NCBI GenBank assembly: GCA_017416155.1
Contig: JAFQDE010000011.1
Coordinates: 22,528 to 86,527, forward strand
DNA from: Tyzzerella sp.
GTDB lineage: Bacteria; Bacillota; Clostridia; Lachnospirales; Lachnospiraceae
DNA: 64,000 nt
Direction of reading: 5' to 3'
A model generated the notes under the pieces. That model worked only from the letters and a program-made list of their open reading frames with translations, was not told the origin of the DNA and searched no databases. Of the stretch, positions 1-10,700 are shown one piece after another (position 1 is the stretch's first letter; each line of letters starts with the position of its first letter). Made by a program: the position numbers and the translations under genes.

Positions 1-1
1 A

Positions 2-691
2 AAAGCGGGTATTCTCGGTGCTGAACCATGGACAGTAGAGATGAGAGAGCAGATTGAAAGCATTCTTGGAATCAAGTGCTTCGATATCTATGGACTATGT
101 GAGATTTTAGGGCCGGGTGTTGCGATGGAATGTGTTCATCATAAGGGACTTCATATTCACGAAGATTATTTCTATCCGGAAATCTTAAATCCGGCTACAA
201 ACGAAGCATGTGCAGACGGTGAGACGGGAGAACTTGTATTTACAACACTTACCAAAGAGGCAATGCCATTGATTCGATATAGAACCAAAGACCTTACAAG
301 CATCGACCACAGCGTTTGTGATTGCGGAAGAACTCTTCCGAGAATTTCAAAATTCAAGGGACGTACTGACGATATGAAAGTTATTCGTGGTGTCAATGTA
401 TTCCCGACTCAGGTAGAAGCTGCGCTTCTCAGCATGGGTGGAGAGGTTGCACCTCATTACATGATGATTGTAGACCGTGAAAATAACATGGATAAATTAA
501 CTGTTATGGTAGAAGTAGACGAGCGTTACTTCTCAGATGAAATCCGTGAATTAGAAGGACTGAAGAATAAGATTGCGGGTGTATTAAAACAGGCACTTGG
601 AATCGCAGTTCATGTAAAATTAGTTGAGCCTAAGACGATTGCACGTAGCGAGGGAAAAGCCAAACGTGTCATCGATAATAGAAATCTCTAG
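2..691 (+). CDS. paaK: Phenylacetate-CoA ligase, C-terminal part (cut by window start)
   Basis: Acyl-CoA synthetase of the PaaK family, which activates aryl acids such as phenylacetate to CoA thioesters with ATP. The frame is open from base 2, so only the C-terminal ~230 residues are present. Visible are the family signature around [12 protein letters not shown], the [12 protein letters not shown] and IRYRTKD motifs of the AMP-binding domain, and a C-terminal ACT-like lid domain. The adjacent ACT-domain gene fits the common clostridial arrangement in which paaK and an ACT protein accompany indolepyruvate ferredoxin oxidoreductase. Upstream genes lie outside the window. Confidence 0.92.
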   Translation, partial: KAGILGAEPWTVEMREQIESILGIKCFDIYGLCEILGPGVAMECVHHKGLHIHEDYFYPEILNPATNEACADGETGELVFTTLTKEAMPLIRYRTKDLTSIDHSVCDCGRTLPRISKFKGRTDDMKVIRGVNVFPTQVEAALLSMGGEVAPHYMMIVDRENNMDKLTVMVEVDERYFSDEIRELEGLKNKIAGVLKQALGIAVHVKLVEPKTIARSEGKAKRVIDNRNL

Positions 692-703
692 GAGGTAAGA
701 GGA

Positions 704-1135
704 ATGACAATTAAACAATTATCTGTATTTTTGGAAAATAGAGAAGGACGTTTAGATGAGGTGCTTTCTACACTTGGAGCAAATGATGTAAATATTGTGG
801 CCTTAAGTCTTGCAGATACAGCAGACTACGGCATGCTTCGTATGATTGTTTCTGACCCGCAAAAAGGGAGAGCAGTGCTAAAAGAAGCAGGCATCACGTC
901 TATGCTTACAGATGTTGTAGCACTACGTGTACCACATGCAACAGGATCACTTAGCAAAGCCATGCATGAACTGATGGCAGGAGGTGTCAATGTAGAGTAT
1001 ATGTATGCATTTGCAAACGGTGTAGATGCATCAGCCATTTTGAAATCTGATAATCCTGAAAAAGTTGTTGCAATTTTAAAAGAGAATGGATTTGATGTGT
1101 GGGAAGCTGATGAGGCATATCACGCGAATTGTTAA
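704..1135 (+). CDS. Tandem ACT-domain amino-acid-binding protein
   Basis: 143-residue soluble protein made of two ACT repeats: residues ~3-65, starting IKQLSVFLENREGRL, and ~72-138. ACT domains bind amino acids as allosteric sensors, and there is no catalytic domain here. It starts 12 bp after the ligase stop with an AGGAGG site, so it is in the same operon. Stand-alone proteins of this kind commonly follow paaK in Clostridia and are presumed to sense aromatic or branched amino acids; the ligand is an inference. Confidence 0.85.
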   Translation: MTIKQLSVFLENREGRLDEVLSTLGANDVNIVALSLADTADYGMLRMIVSDPQKGRAVLKEAGITSMLTDVVALRVPHATGSLSKAMHELMAGGVNVEYMYAFANGVDASAILKSDNPEKVVAILKENGFDVWEADEAYHANC

Positions 1136-1147
1136 TAAAGACAAAAA

Positions 1148-1175
1148 AGAATCGGGCTCCGATTCTTTTTTTGTT
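1148..1175 (+). terminator. Rho-independent terminator of the paaK-ACT operon
   Basis: Perfect 8-bp stem AGAATCGG / CCGATTCT with a 3-nt loop followed by a run of seven T, 12 bp after the ACT gene stop. Bases 1176-1350 beyond it hold no gene that I can support. Confidence 0.9.
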
Positions 1176-1350
1176 TTCTTTTTTTGAGTTATATGGTATA
1201 ATTAATAAACTGAATCACATTCAGGGTGTCTATAATCAACAAAAAATTCCTTAAAACGCGTCAGGAAATTCGAATTCGTGTGTATATATTATAAAAAGGG
1301 TAAATATATCTTTTTTAAGACAAAAAGATTTTATAAAGCTTATACCATTT

Positions 1351-1797
1351 TTATTCTAAATTGATCAAATTTTCAATAATTATAGTATAAGCAACACATA
1401 TTTCTTTGGAAACCGGACAAATCATTTTATCAGTGCAAAGTAAATTGCAGAGCGAATCACGAGACTTTATGTAATTATATAATAGCTCGAGAAATTCTTT
1501 GTTAGATGGCTTGCTTGTGCAGAATTTACTTCCGAAGATTTTGAGAATTAAGAATTTGTTTTGAACAGAGTGTTTCCATATAATTTCAATAGCTTTGCGT
1601 ATGTTCCGTTCAACACAAGTGTCGGAAGTGTGAAATTCTCTTGCTATGTCAAGATATAAAACCTTTGTAATGCTCGCAAGAACGCTTTCATCTTGCTCAA
1701 TAAGCTCAATTGCATACAGGATATAATCATATCCACTGTATGATTTGCCGATTCCCAGTTGGTGCAAAATACTGTTTGTAGTGAATTTATCCTCCAT
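1351..1797 (-). CDS. Orphan Spo0A C-terminal (DNA-binding) domain protein
   Basis: 148-residue protein that looks like the DNA-binding effector domain of the sporulation master regulator Spo0A without the receiver domain. Matching features are LHQLGIGKSYSGYDYI near the N-terminus, the ITKVLYLDIAREF segment and the recognition-helix region VERNIRKAIEIIW (~62-74), followed by KPSNKEFL. The start at 1797 is chosen because GGAGG lies 11 nt upstream; a longer reading to 1983 has no such site. It is divergent from the sigma factor gene at 1973. Two Spo0A-box-like sequences sit upstream. It may compete with or modulate Spo0A at its targets, which is an inference. Confidence 0.72.
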   Translation of the reverse strand: MEDKFTTNSILHQLGIGKSYSGYDYILYAIELIEQDESVLASITKVLYLDIAREFHTSDTCVERNIRKAIEIIWKHSVQNKFLILKIFGSKFCTSKPSNKEFLELLYNYIKSRDSLCNLLCTDKMICPVSKEICVAYTIIIENLINLE

Positions 1798-1867
1798 CGT
1801 GTTTCCTCCATGCATATGCATATAGTTATATCGTAATCCCAGACAATAAAGAACACAACAAAATTGA

Positions 1868-1884
1868 TTCGACTTTAATCGACA
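1868..1884 (-). promoter_or_regulatory. Tandem 0A-box-like sites
   Basis: Read on the minus strand, TGTCGAT and AGTCGAA are direct repeats spaced 10 nt (one helical turn), close to the Spo0A box consensus TGTCGAA. They lie in the divergent region between the Spo0A-C-like gene and the sigma factor gene and could regulate either. Assigned from similarity to the consensus only. Confidence 0.4.
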
Positions 1885-1972
1885 TAAAAATTTTTGAAAA
1901 CAAGTATTTATAAAGCGATCATCTTGTGTTACAATATCTAAAAGTGGGTTACATAAGTAGAGGTCGAGAATC

Positions 1973-2518
1973 ATGGAATACAAGATGATAAAAGATGAAA
2001 AGTTTGATCGGATTTATCGAACTTATCAGAACGATGTTTTTAAAATAAGTTTATATTATACGAAGGACGAGTATATTTCACAGGATATTACCCAGAAGGT
2101 GTTTTATCATTTTTTCCTTCATTTAGATAATGTGAAAAAAGATAGTATACGCGCATACTTAATACGATCCGCTAGAAATCTGTCGTATAACTGGTTGCGG
2201 GATACCAAACGGGAAGTAAATGGGGTTCTTTTGGATATCATTCCGGAGGAGAACGTACCGCAGTATAGCACAGAGGATGAGTATATTCGCGATGAAGAGG
2301 AACGCGAGAGAAAGGTATTCGTAGCCATGCTTATGGAGCGCCTGCGCGAAGAGAATGAGTCATGGTACGATGTTGTGAATCTCGTCTTCTGCATGGAGAA
2401 GCCTCATGATTTGGCAGCAAAAGAGTTGGGAATCACCAGAGAGGTTCTGTATAATAGATTGTATCGGGCGAAGAAGTGGCTTCGCAAGAAATTTGAAGAT
2501 GAATATAATAAGTTGTAA
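1973..2518 (+). CDS. RNA polymerase sigma-70 family (ECF-like) factor
   Basis: 181 residues with the two-domain layout of ECF sigma factors. Region 2 (~10-75) includes the DITQKVFYHFFLH and AYLIRSARNLSYNWLRD segments that recognise the -10 element. Region 4 (~120-175) carries a helix-turn-helix around LAAKELGITREVLYNRLYRAKKWLRKKF. It is divergent from the Spo0A-C-like gene and is followed by its own terminator. No anti-sigma gene is adjacent; the next gene is a TPR lipoprotein. MIKDEK 12 bases later is a possible alternative start. Confidence 0.82.
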   Translation: MEYKMIKDEKFDRIYRTYQNDVFKISLYYTKDEYISQDITQKVFYHFFLHLDNVKKDSIRAYLIRSARNLSYNWLRDTKREVNGVLLDIIPEENVPQYSTEDEYIRDEEERERKVFVAMLMERLREENESWYDVVNLVFCMEKPHDLAAKELGITREVLYNRLYRAKKWLRKKFEDEYNKL

Positions 2519-2536
2519 ATAAGGTTGACCAAATAA

Positions 2537-2580
2537 GGAACATCATTCATAATAAATTTATGCATGATGTTCCTATTGTT
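2537..2580 (+). terminator. Terminator after the sigma factor gene
   Basis: 10-bp perfect stem GGAACATCAT / ATGATGTTCC around an AT-rich loop, followed by a T-rich tail, 18 bp after the sigma factor stop. Confidence 0.75.
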
Positions 2581-2609
2581 TAGGGCATATTACGAAGTAA
2601 GAGGTAGTT

Positions 2610-3122
2610 ATGAAGAATATAGCAGGATTAATAGTAGTGTTGCTTTTGTTGACGGGATGCGCAGGTAATATGAAAGATGGAGTTGCTTTACTGGAAAAGG
2701 GTGAATATCAACAGGCAGCGGAAGCATTTGAGAAGGATATTAAAAAAGAGCGAAATCTGGATGAAGCATATCATGGACTCGGAATTGCTTACTTTGAACT
2801 TGAAGATTATGAGGCTGCAGTAGAAGCATTTGAGCTTGCGTTAAAGCATGACACAAAGGTAACAGCAATACTTTGTTCTTTTTTGGGTGCGAGTTATCTG
2901 GAAACAGAGGAATATGATAAAGCACTGGATGCCTACGAGCGTGGGTTGTCATGTGAAGATTTGACAGAGGAACTGGAGCAAGAGATACAATTTAATCTGA
3001 TTGCAGTCTATGAAAACATGGCAAATTGGGATGCCGCAAAAAAGCAGATGGATAAGTATGTGGATAAATATCCGGAAGACAGTCGAGTGCAAAAAGAGGC
3101 AGAGTTTTTAGAGACGAGGTAG
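2610..3122 (+). CDS. TPR-repeat lipoprotein
   Basis: 170-residue exported protein. A hydrophobic signal segment (residues ~4-15) ends in the lipobox LLTGC, with Cys17 the predicted lipidated residue. After it come about four tetratricopeptide repeats, for example around EYQQAAEAFEKDIKK, DYEAAVEAFELALKH and EYDKALDAYERGLSC. It is probably anchored to the outer face of the membrane as a protein-interaction scaffold, and the partner is unknown. hflX starts 9 bp downstream, so the two are probably co-transcribed. Confidence 0.85.
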   Translation: MKNIAGLIVVLLLLTGCAGNMKDGVALLEKGEYQQAAEAFEKDIKKERNLDEAYHGLGIAYFELEDYEAAVEAFELALKHDTKVTAILCSFLGASYLETEEYDKALDAYERGLSCEDLTEELEQEIQFNLIAVYENMANWDAAKKQMDKYVDKYPEDSRVQKEAEFLETR

Positions 3123-3131
3123 AGAATATAT

Positions 3132-4379
3132 ATGGCAGAGATGATTGATTTAAAAGAGATGCAGGAGCGCGTCATCTTAGTCGGTGTCAGCACGAGCGAC
3201 CATGATGATACGGAGAAATCTTTGGATGAATTAGAGGAGTTGGCAGCTACGGCGGGAGCTGTGACGGTAGGACGAGTCATTCAGAATTTAGACCAGATTC
3301 ATCCGGGGACCTATGTGGGTAAAGGAAAATTAGATGAAATCAAGGATTTGATATGGGAGACGGAAGCGACAGGTATTATCTGTGACGACGAACTTTCTCC
3401 GATTCAACTTGGAAATATGGAAGACGTACTGGATACGAAGGTTATGGACAGAACCTTGATTATCCTAGATATCTTTGCAGGGCGTGCTTCAACAAATGAA
3501 GGGAAAATTCAGGTAGAGTTAGCGCAACTGAAGTACCGCCAGTCAAGACTGACCGGCCTTGGCAAATCCCTATCAAGACTCGGAGGCGGAATCGGTACGA
3601 GAGGTCCCGGTGAAAAGAAACTGGAAATGGACAGGCGTCTGATTCGCGACCGCATTGCACAACTCAATCGTGAACTTAAGGATGTGAAACGTCACCGTGA
3701 GATTACGAGAGAGCAGAGAAGTAGAAATAAGATTCCGGTAGTTGCTATTGTGGGATATACGAATGCCGGAAAATCCACTTTATTAAACACACTGACCGGT
3801 GCAGGTGTGCTGGAGGAGGACAAGTTGTTTGCAACACTTGACCCGACAACACGTAACCTGAAGCTTCCGAGTAAGCAGGAAGTACTTATGACGGATACGG
3901 TAGGGTTTATACGAAAACTCCCTCATCATTTGATTGAGGCATTCCGAAGTACCTTAGAGGAAGCAAAATATGCCGATATTATTCTTCATGTAGTGGATGC
4001 GTCAAACCCACAAGTGGATGAGCAGATGTATATTGTGTATGAGACACTCACCAATCTGGAAGTAAAGAATAAGCCAATTATCACTGCATTTAATAAGCAG
4101 GATAAAGTGGAAGGAGAAACTATTCTCCGTGATTTCCGTGCAGATCACATTGTGCGTATTTCTGCAAAACATGGAGATGGTTTAGAAGAATTGAAGAGTA
4201 TCATCGAAGAGATTTTGCGAGGACAAAAAATTTTGATTGAGAAGATTTACGATTATTCGGAAGCAGGAAAGATTCAGATGATTCGCAAATATGGTGAACT
4301 GCTTGAGGAAGAATACCGTGGTGAGGGCATTTACGCAAAAGGTTATGTGCCTGCGGAAATCTACGAGAAAGTGAATTGA
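3132..4379 (+). CDS. hflX: GTPase HflX, ribosome-associated
   Basis: 415 residues, the normal length for HflX, a GTPase that binds the 50S subunit and splits stalled or heat-damaged ribosomes. The N-terminal glycine-rich domain contains GRASTNEGKIQVELAQLKY and GPGEKKLEMDRR. The G domain has G1 GYTNAGKS (208-215), G3 DTVGFIRKLP and G4 NKQD. It sits between the TPR lipoprotein and addB, 10 bp from the latter. Confidence 0.96.
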   Translation: MAEMIDLKEMQERVILVGVSTSDHDDTEKSLDELEELAATAGAVTVGRVIQNLDQIHPGTYVGKGKLDEIKDLIWETEATGIICDDELSPIQLGNMEDVLDTKVMDRTLIILDIFAGRASTNEGKIQVELAQLKYRQSRLTGLGKSLSRLGGGIGTRGPGEKKLEMDRRLIRDRIAQLNRELKDVKRHREITREQRSRNKIPVVAIVGYTNAGKSTLLNTLTGAGVLEEDKLFATLDPTTRNLKLPSKQEVLMTDTVGFIRKLPHHLIEAFRSTLEEAKYADIILHVVDASNPQVDEQMYIVYETLTNLEVKNKPIITAFNKQDKVEGETILRDFRADHIVRISAKHGDGLEELKSIIEEILRGQKILIEKIYDYSEAGKIQMIRKYGELLEEEYRGEGIYAKGYVPAEIYEKVN

Positions 4380-4389
4380 GAGGAAGAAA

Positions 4390-7300
4390 ATGAGTTTACA
4401 ATTTATCATGGGACCTTCCGGTTCAGGAAAGTCCCATTATCTGTATCAGTGGGTAACTTTAGAGGCATCAGTGCATCCGGAAAAGAAGTATATCGTTCTT
4501 GTGCCGGAGCAGTTTACCATGCAGGCCCAAAGGGACCTTGTTATGGCGAGCCCGAACAAAGGAATATTAAATATTGAAGTTTTGAGTTTTAATCGTTTGG
4601 CGCATCGTGTATTAGAGGAGACCGGAGAAAACCGTCGAATGATATTAAATGATGTCGGGAAAAACTTTGTCATTCGAAAAGTTGCAGGGGATCACGAAGA
4701 GAAATTAACAGTCCTTGGCCGCAATCTGAGAAAGATGGGATATATCAATGAAGTAAAGGCTGCCATTTCAGAATTTACGCAATATGATATAGCACCGGAT
4801 GATCTTGATGAGATGGTAGAGAATGCGAAAGAGTATCCAAATCTGTATTACAAACTCAAAGATATTCAAGTGCTCTATAAGGAGTTTCAGGAGTTCTTAA
4901 GAGGCAAGTATATTACAGGAGATGAGGTGCTGGATGTACTTTCCATGGTTGCAGGAAAGTCAAAACTTCTTAAGGATAGTGTGATTGTATTGGATGGGTT
5001 TACCGGTTTCACACCGATTCAAAACAAGCTTTTGCGCGAAATTCTCACTGTGTGTGAGAAAATGATGATCACCATCACAATGGATAAGCGTGAGAATCCG
5101 TATGTATACCAACATCCGTATCAACTTTTTGCACTTAGCAAGCAAATGGTGACAGGTCTTGTAAAGATTGCAAGAGAAATAAAAATAGAATTGGAAGAGC
5201 CAGTCTATTTATATGAGAAACCGATATATCGATTCCGAGAAAATAAAGCGTTGGCGTTTTTAGAATCATATCTTTTTCGTTACTCGAGGGAACGATATGA
5301 TGCAGAGCAAAGTGCGCTTCAAATATGGTGTGCACGGAATCCGAAGGAGGAGATTGATTTCGTTGCGCAGAAAATTCGCTATCTTGTACGTACCCAAGGG
5401 TATCGCTATCGTGATATAGCGGTGCTTGCGGGAGATGTCAATGCGTATTCGAACCACATCGAGCAGGCATTTTCGAAGTATGATTTGCCTATATTTATGG
5501 ATCATAAGAGAAGTATTCTTCTTAATTCATGCGTAGAATACATTCGCAGTCTTTTGAATATGGCAGAGCAAAATTTTACTTATGAAAGTGTGTTCCGTTA
5601 CCTGCGTACCGGATTTTCCAATATCTCTCAGAGAAATGTAGACATATTGGAAAACTATGTGTTGGCACTGGGGATACGTGGATATAAGAAGTGGCAGGAG
5701 AAGTGGGTTCGTAGAACAATAGGAATGGAAGAGTCAGCACTTGCTGAAGTAAATCGCATCCGAGAGGAGTTTGTTGCGAGCACTGAGGAAGTTATGGCGG
5801 TTCTGAAGAGTAGAAATAAGACAGTTTACGATGTAACCAAAGCATTACATAGTTTTTTTATAAAAGGCGAACTGCAACAGCGAGTGAGGGAATATCAGAC
5901 AAAGTTTGAGATAGAGGGAGAACTGTCGCTGGAGAAAGAGTATGCACAGGTTTATCGAATTGTCATAGAACTTTTGGACCAGTTTGTAGAACTTATGGGT
6001 GACGAGCGCATTTCCATAAAAGAGTATGCAGAACTTTTGGATGCAGGACTAGAGGAAGCGAAAGTAGGGATTATTCCGCCGAGTACAGATCAGATTGTTG
6101 TTGGTGATCTTGAAAGAAGCCGTATGAAAGATGTGAAGGTCATCTTTTTAATTGGTGTAAACGACATCTATATACCGGGAGTTTCAGAAAAAAGCGGACT
6201 TTTGTCAGAATATGATAGGAAGCGATTAGCGGACCAAGGGGCTGTTTTGGCACCAAATGTGAAGGAGCAAACTTATATTCAGAAATTTTATCTATATCTG
6301 ATTTTGACGAAACCGTCAAGTCAGGTCTTTTTGACGTACAGTAAATCATCGGGGGACGGCAAGGCAATACGTCCGGCATATTTGATTTCAGATTTACTAA
6401 AAATGTTTACAAAATTAAGAGTACATGAGGTTTCGCAGTCAATTCGAGATAAAGAATTGACTGTGGAAGGTGGTGTTGACGCCATTGTTGGCGGACTTCA
6501 AAGAAAACAAGAAGGATTCGAGAGTGCGTGGAAGGAACTTTACACATGGTATAAGAAACATCCACAGTGGTGCGAAAAGATCGAGCAATTGGTGGAGGCA
6601 GCGTTCTACTGCAACGAGGAACGGAGGCTTACAAAAGAGACAGCCAAAGGGTTATATGGGGAACTTTTAAAAGGCAGTGTGACAAGGCTGGAAAAATTCT
6701 CGGCATGTGCTTATGCACATTTTCTAAAATATGGCCTTTGTCTTAGGGAACGTGAAATGTATCAATTTCAGGCAGTTGATATGGGAAATTTGTTTCATGG
6801 TGCTATTGAACGTTTTGCTAAGAAATTGGAGCAGGCAGGCTATGGTTGGACAGAGGTGCCGGAAGGGATGCGTGAAACTTTTATACAGGACAGTGTGGAT
6901 GAAAGCATTGTAGATTATGGGAATTCCATTCTCTACAGTTCTGCACGAAATGAATATAATATTCTGCGTCTGAAGCGCATGCTGCGTCGTACCGTGTGGG
7001 CACTGACTAAACAACTTGAAAAAGGGGATTTTGTCCCGACAGGATATGAGGTGGTTTTTGAAGGTGGTAAAATTGATCGCATTGACGTGTGTGAGGATGA
7101 GGATAAATTATATGTAAAAGTTATTGATTATAAAACCGGAGAAAAAACATTTAACCTCGGTGAACTTTGCTATGGGCTTCAGATGCAGCTAGTTGTATAT
7201 ATGAATGCTGCTTTAGATATTGAGAAGAGCAAACATCCGGAGAAGATAGTCATTCCTGCAGGGCTGTTATATTATCGTATGAAGGATCCGATTGTAGATA

Positions 7301-7734
7301 AACCGGCGAATGATAAATTAGCAGAGGATGTCATTCTTCAAGAGTTGAGACCGGATGGCGTGGTTCAAGGGTCTGAGGAAGTATTAGAACATTTTGACAG
7401 GGGATTTACCGGGACATCCCAAGTGATTCCCGTTGCAAAAACGCAGGCAGGTGTATTGAGTAAAACATCAAAGATTCTGTCTGAAGAGGAGTTTTATATC
7501 ATTTCTGAGTATGCTAAGAAACAGGCACAGAAAGTGAGAGGGGAAATCCTTGACGGAAATATAGAACTGAATCCCTATGTATTGGGAGGCAACACCGGTT
7601 GTGACTATTGCCCGTATCATTCTGTATGTGGTTTCGATGAGAAAATAGATGGACATGAGTATCGAAGATTAGAGAAATTAGATAGTGGCAAGGCATTAGA
7701 GAAGATGCGCAAGGAGGTGGATATATGGGAGTAG
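4390..7734 (+). CDS. addB: ATP-dependent helicase/nuclease subunit B (AddB)
   Basis: 1,114-residue subunit of the AddAB (RecBCD-equivalent) complex that resects double-strand breaks and generates 3' tails for RecA. An N-terminal Walker A GPSGSGKS lies at residues 8-15. The C-terminal RecB-type nuclease has the VKVIDYKTGEK motif, and an iron-sulfur cluster is bound by an early Cys (SACAYAHFLKYG) plus the C-terminal GCDYCPYHSVC set. It overlaps addA by 10 bp, which indicates translational coupling. Confidence 0.96.
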   Translation: MSLQFIMGPSGSGKSHYLYQWVTLEASVHPEKKYIVLVPEQFTMQAQRDLVMASPNKGILNIEVLSFNRLAHRVLEETGENRRMILNDVGKNFVIRKVAGDHEEKLTVLGRNLRKMGYINEVKAAISEFTQYDIAPDDLDEMVENAKEYPNLYYKLKDIQVLYKEFQEFLRGKYITGDEVLDVLSMVAGKSKLLKDSVIVLDGFTGFTPIQNKLLREILTVCEKMMITITMDKRENPYVYQHPYQLFALSKQMVTGLVKIAREIKIELEEPVYLYEKPIYRFRENKALAFLESYLFRYSRERYDAEQSALQIWCARNPKEEIDFVAQKIRYLVRTQGYRYRDIAVLAGDVNAYSNHIEQAFSKYDLPIFMDHKRSILLNSCVEYIRSLLNMAEQNFTYESVFRYLRTGFSNISQRNVDILENYVLALGIRGYKKWQEKWVRRTIGMEESALAEVNRIREEFVASTEEVMAVLKSRNKTVYDVTKALHSFFIKGELQQRVREYQTKFEIEGELSLEKEYAQVYRIVIELLDQFVELMGDERISIKEYAELLDAGLEEAKVGIIPPSTDQIVVGDLERSRMKDVKVIFLIGVNDIYIPGVSEKSGLLSEYDRKRLADQGAVLAPNVKEQTYIQKFYLYLILTKPSSQVFLTYSKSSGDGKAIRPAYLISDLLKMFTKLRVHEVSQSIRDKELTVEGGVDAIVGGLQRKQEGFESAWKELYTWYKKHPQWCEKIEQLVEAAFYCNEERRLTKETAKGLYGELLKGSVTRLEKFSACAYAHFLKYGLCLREREMYQFQAVDMGNLFHGAIERFAKKLEQAGYGWTEVPEGMRETFIQDSVDESIVDYGNSILYSSARNEYNILRLKRMLRRTVWALTKQLEKGDFVPTGYEVVFEGGKIDRIDVCEDEDKLYVKVIDYKTGEKTFNLGELCYGLQMQLVVYMNAALDIEKSKHPEKIVIPAGLLYYRMKDPIVDKPANDKLAEDVILQELRPDGVVQGSEEVLEHFDRGFTGTSQVIPVAKTQAGVLSKTSKILSEEEFYIISEYAKKQAQKVRGEILDGNIELNPYVLGGNTGCDYCPYHSVCGFDEKIDGHEYRRLEKLDSGKALEKMRKEVDIWE

Positions 7735-10700
7735 TGTTTACAAAAGAGCAACAACAGGTCATAGACCTTCGAAATCGCAATATCCTTGTATCTGCCGCAG
7801 CAGGCTCAGGAAAAACAGCTGTGCTTGTAGAACGTATTATTACAAGATTGACAAAAGACGCGAAGCCACTCAATGTGGATGAACTTCTTATTGTAACATT
7901 TACAGAAGCTGCCGCATCCGAGATGAAAGAGCGTATTCACGGTGCAATTGAAAATGCATTGGAAAACGAGCCTGACAATGTACATCTTCAGCGCCAAGCA
8001 ACTTTGATTCATCAAGCACAGATTACGACGATTCATAAGTTTTGTCTGTCTGTTATCCGAGATTATTTTCACACAATTGATTTGGATCCCGGATTTCGTG
8101 TAGGTGAAGAGGGAGAATTAAAACTTCTAAAACGCGATGTTGTAGAGGCTGTTTTGGAGACAGCTTATGAGAAGGGTGACGACGGCTTTATTCGTTTTGT
8201 GGAGAGCTATGCAACGGGCAGAGATGACCGCAAATTGGAGGAACTGATTCTACAATTATATGAGCTTTCCAGAAGTTATCCGAACCCGAAAAAATGGTTA
8301 GATTCCTGTGTGGAGCAATATCATGTACAAAATGTAGAAGAATTGGAACAGAAACCATTTGTACTTGAGATGATGCAAGAGGTAAAACAGTATCTGAGTG
8401 ATATACAAAAGTTATTGGAATTTGGCATTACTGTCTGCGATGAGGAAGATGGCCCGGCTGTATATCGAGATGCATTGAATTCAGATTGGATGCTCATGAC
8501 ACAACTTCAGAGAGCGGATAGCTTTGAAAAGATGCAAAAAGAACTTCAGAGTGTCAATTGGGCAAAACTGGCAGCATGCAGAGATAAAATGGTGTCTGAA
8601 AAAAAGATTCAGCAGGTGAAAGATATTCGTGATGAGGTGAAGGGACTTGTGAAAGACCTTTCAAAGCAGTACTTCTTCGATGATGTGTATGAGATACAAG
8701 AGGAGATGGCACAGTCAGAGCAGAATATGCGAACCTTAACTGAACTTGTAAAAGCATTTGCAGAGGCGTTTTCAGAAGAAAAGCGACGTAAAAATCTGAT
8801 TGATTTTAATGATATGGAACAATATGCACTGCAGATATTAACCAGAGAAGAAGAAGGCAAATATGTTCCAAGTATTGTTGCAGAAAGTTATCAAGAAAAA
8901 TTTGCTGAGATTATGATTGATGAGTATCAGGACAGTAACCTTGTTCAAGAAGCAATTCTGACAAGTGTATCTACCGTGTCAAAGGGCATCTATAACATTT
9001 TTATGGTTGGGGATGTAAAGCAGAGTATTTATCGTTTCCGACTATCCAGACCGGAACTCTTTATGGAAAAGTTCCACAACTATAGCCTGGAGGACAGTAA
9101 AACACAACGCATCGACCTTCATAAGAATTTCCGAAGCAGGCGGGAGGTCCTAGACAGTACCAATTTTGTCTTTGAACAGATTATGATTTCGGAATTTGGA
9201 GGTATTGCTTACGATGAAAAGGCGGCGCTCTATGTGGGGGCAGATTATGAGGAACGCGTTGACAATGAAACAGAAGTTCTTATCTTAGAGGCTCCGGAAA
9301 CAAAGACAGAAGAGAGAATCGAATTGGAAGCAGAGATGGTTGCCAAGCGAATCAAAGAACTGATGGCAACGCACATCGTCTATGATAAAGAAACAAAAAG
9401 TTATCGCAAAGTACGATACAACGATATTGTTATTCTTACACGCAGTTTGAAAGGTTGGACAGATACTTTTTCTACTGTCTTAAATAGTGCCGGGATTCCG
9501 ACTTATACCGGTTCCAAGGAAGGATATTTTCAAACACATGAGATTGAACTTGCACTTCAATATTTGAAAATTCTCGACAATCCAAGACAGGATATTCCGA
9601 TGGCGGCAGTACTACTGTCAATGTTTGGCGGATTAACAAGTGAAGAATTGGCCATCATTCGAAGCAGTACGAGGGAGAAGACACTTTATGAAAGTATCCG
9701 GGCATACAGGGAGCATGGTGAGCAAGTTAAGATTCGAGAGCATTTAGACACATTTTTAAATATTTATGAGCGATTCCGTGAGCAAGTGCCATATAAGGAG
9801 ATTCATAGACTATTGTGGGAGTTGATGGATGAAACCGGTTATATGGACTATGTGTCTGCACTTCCAAGCGGAGAACAGCGTGCCGCGAATCTGGAAATGT
9901 TGTTGGAAAAAGCAGTGACTTTTGAGGGTACCAGTTACAAAGGACTCTTTCATTTTGTGCGTTATATAGAACAATTGGAAAAATACGATGTTGACTACGG
10001 AGAGGCAAGTCTGATGGATGAAAAGATGAATGTCGTCAATCTGATGAGTATTCATAAGAGTAAGGGACTGGAGTTTCCTATTGTATTTGTTGTAGGTATG
10101 GGTAAGCAGTTTAATATGCAAGATACGAAACAGAGTATTGTGGTTCATCCGGAACTTGGAGTCGGTGTAGATGCAGTCGATACTGTTCTCAGAGTGAAGA
10201 CTTCGACACTACTTAAAAAGGCGATTCAGCACAAGGTTCAGATAGAAAGTAAGGCAGAGGAACTGCGTGTATTGTATGTTGCCATGACTCGGGCAAAGGA
10301 AAAGCTGATATTATGCGGGGCGACTGTAGATATGGAGAAAGAACTGTTTTCTTTGGCATCAATTATCACGCGAGCAGAACGCAAACTCTCCTATTACAGT
10401 TTAACAAAAGCAAATAAATATATGGACTGGGTGTTGCTGGCACTTGTGCGAAATAAATGCTTTGCACATATATTGGAACAATATGACATGGTTGTGCCGT
10501 ACGGACTGTCTATGCATGCTGAAGATGTTCCACTTCAAGTGAAGATTGTGACCGTGGATGAGCTGATTCTTCAGGAAGCAGAGGAACAGATAACGGATGG
10601 AGTGACGAAGCATGCCCTTGAACATTGGGATACTAGGTGCATATACGACGAAGAAATGAAGCAACAATTCGAAGAGCAATTTGCGTATCAATATTCTTAT

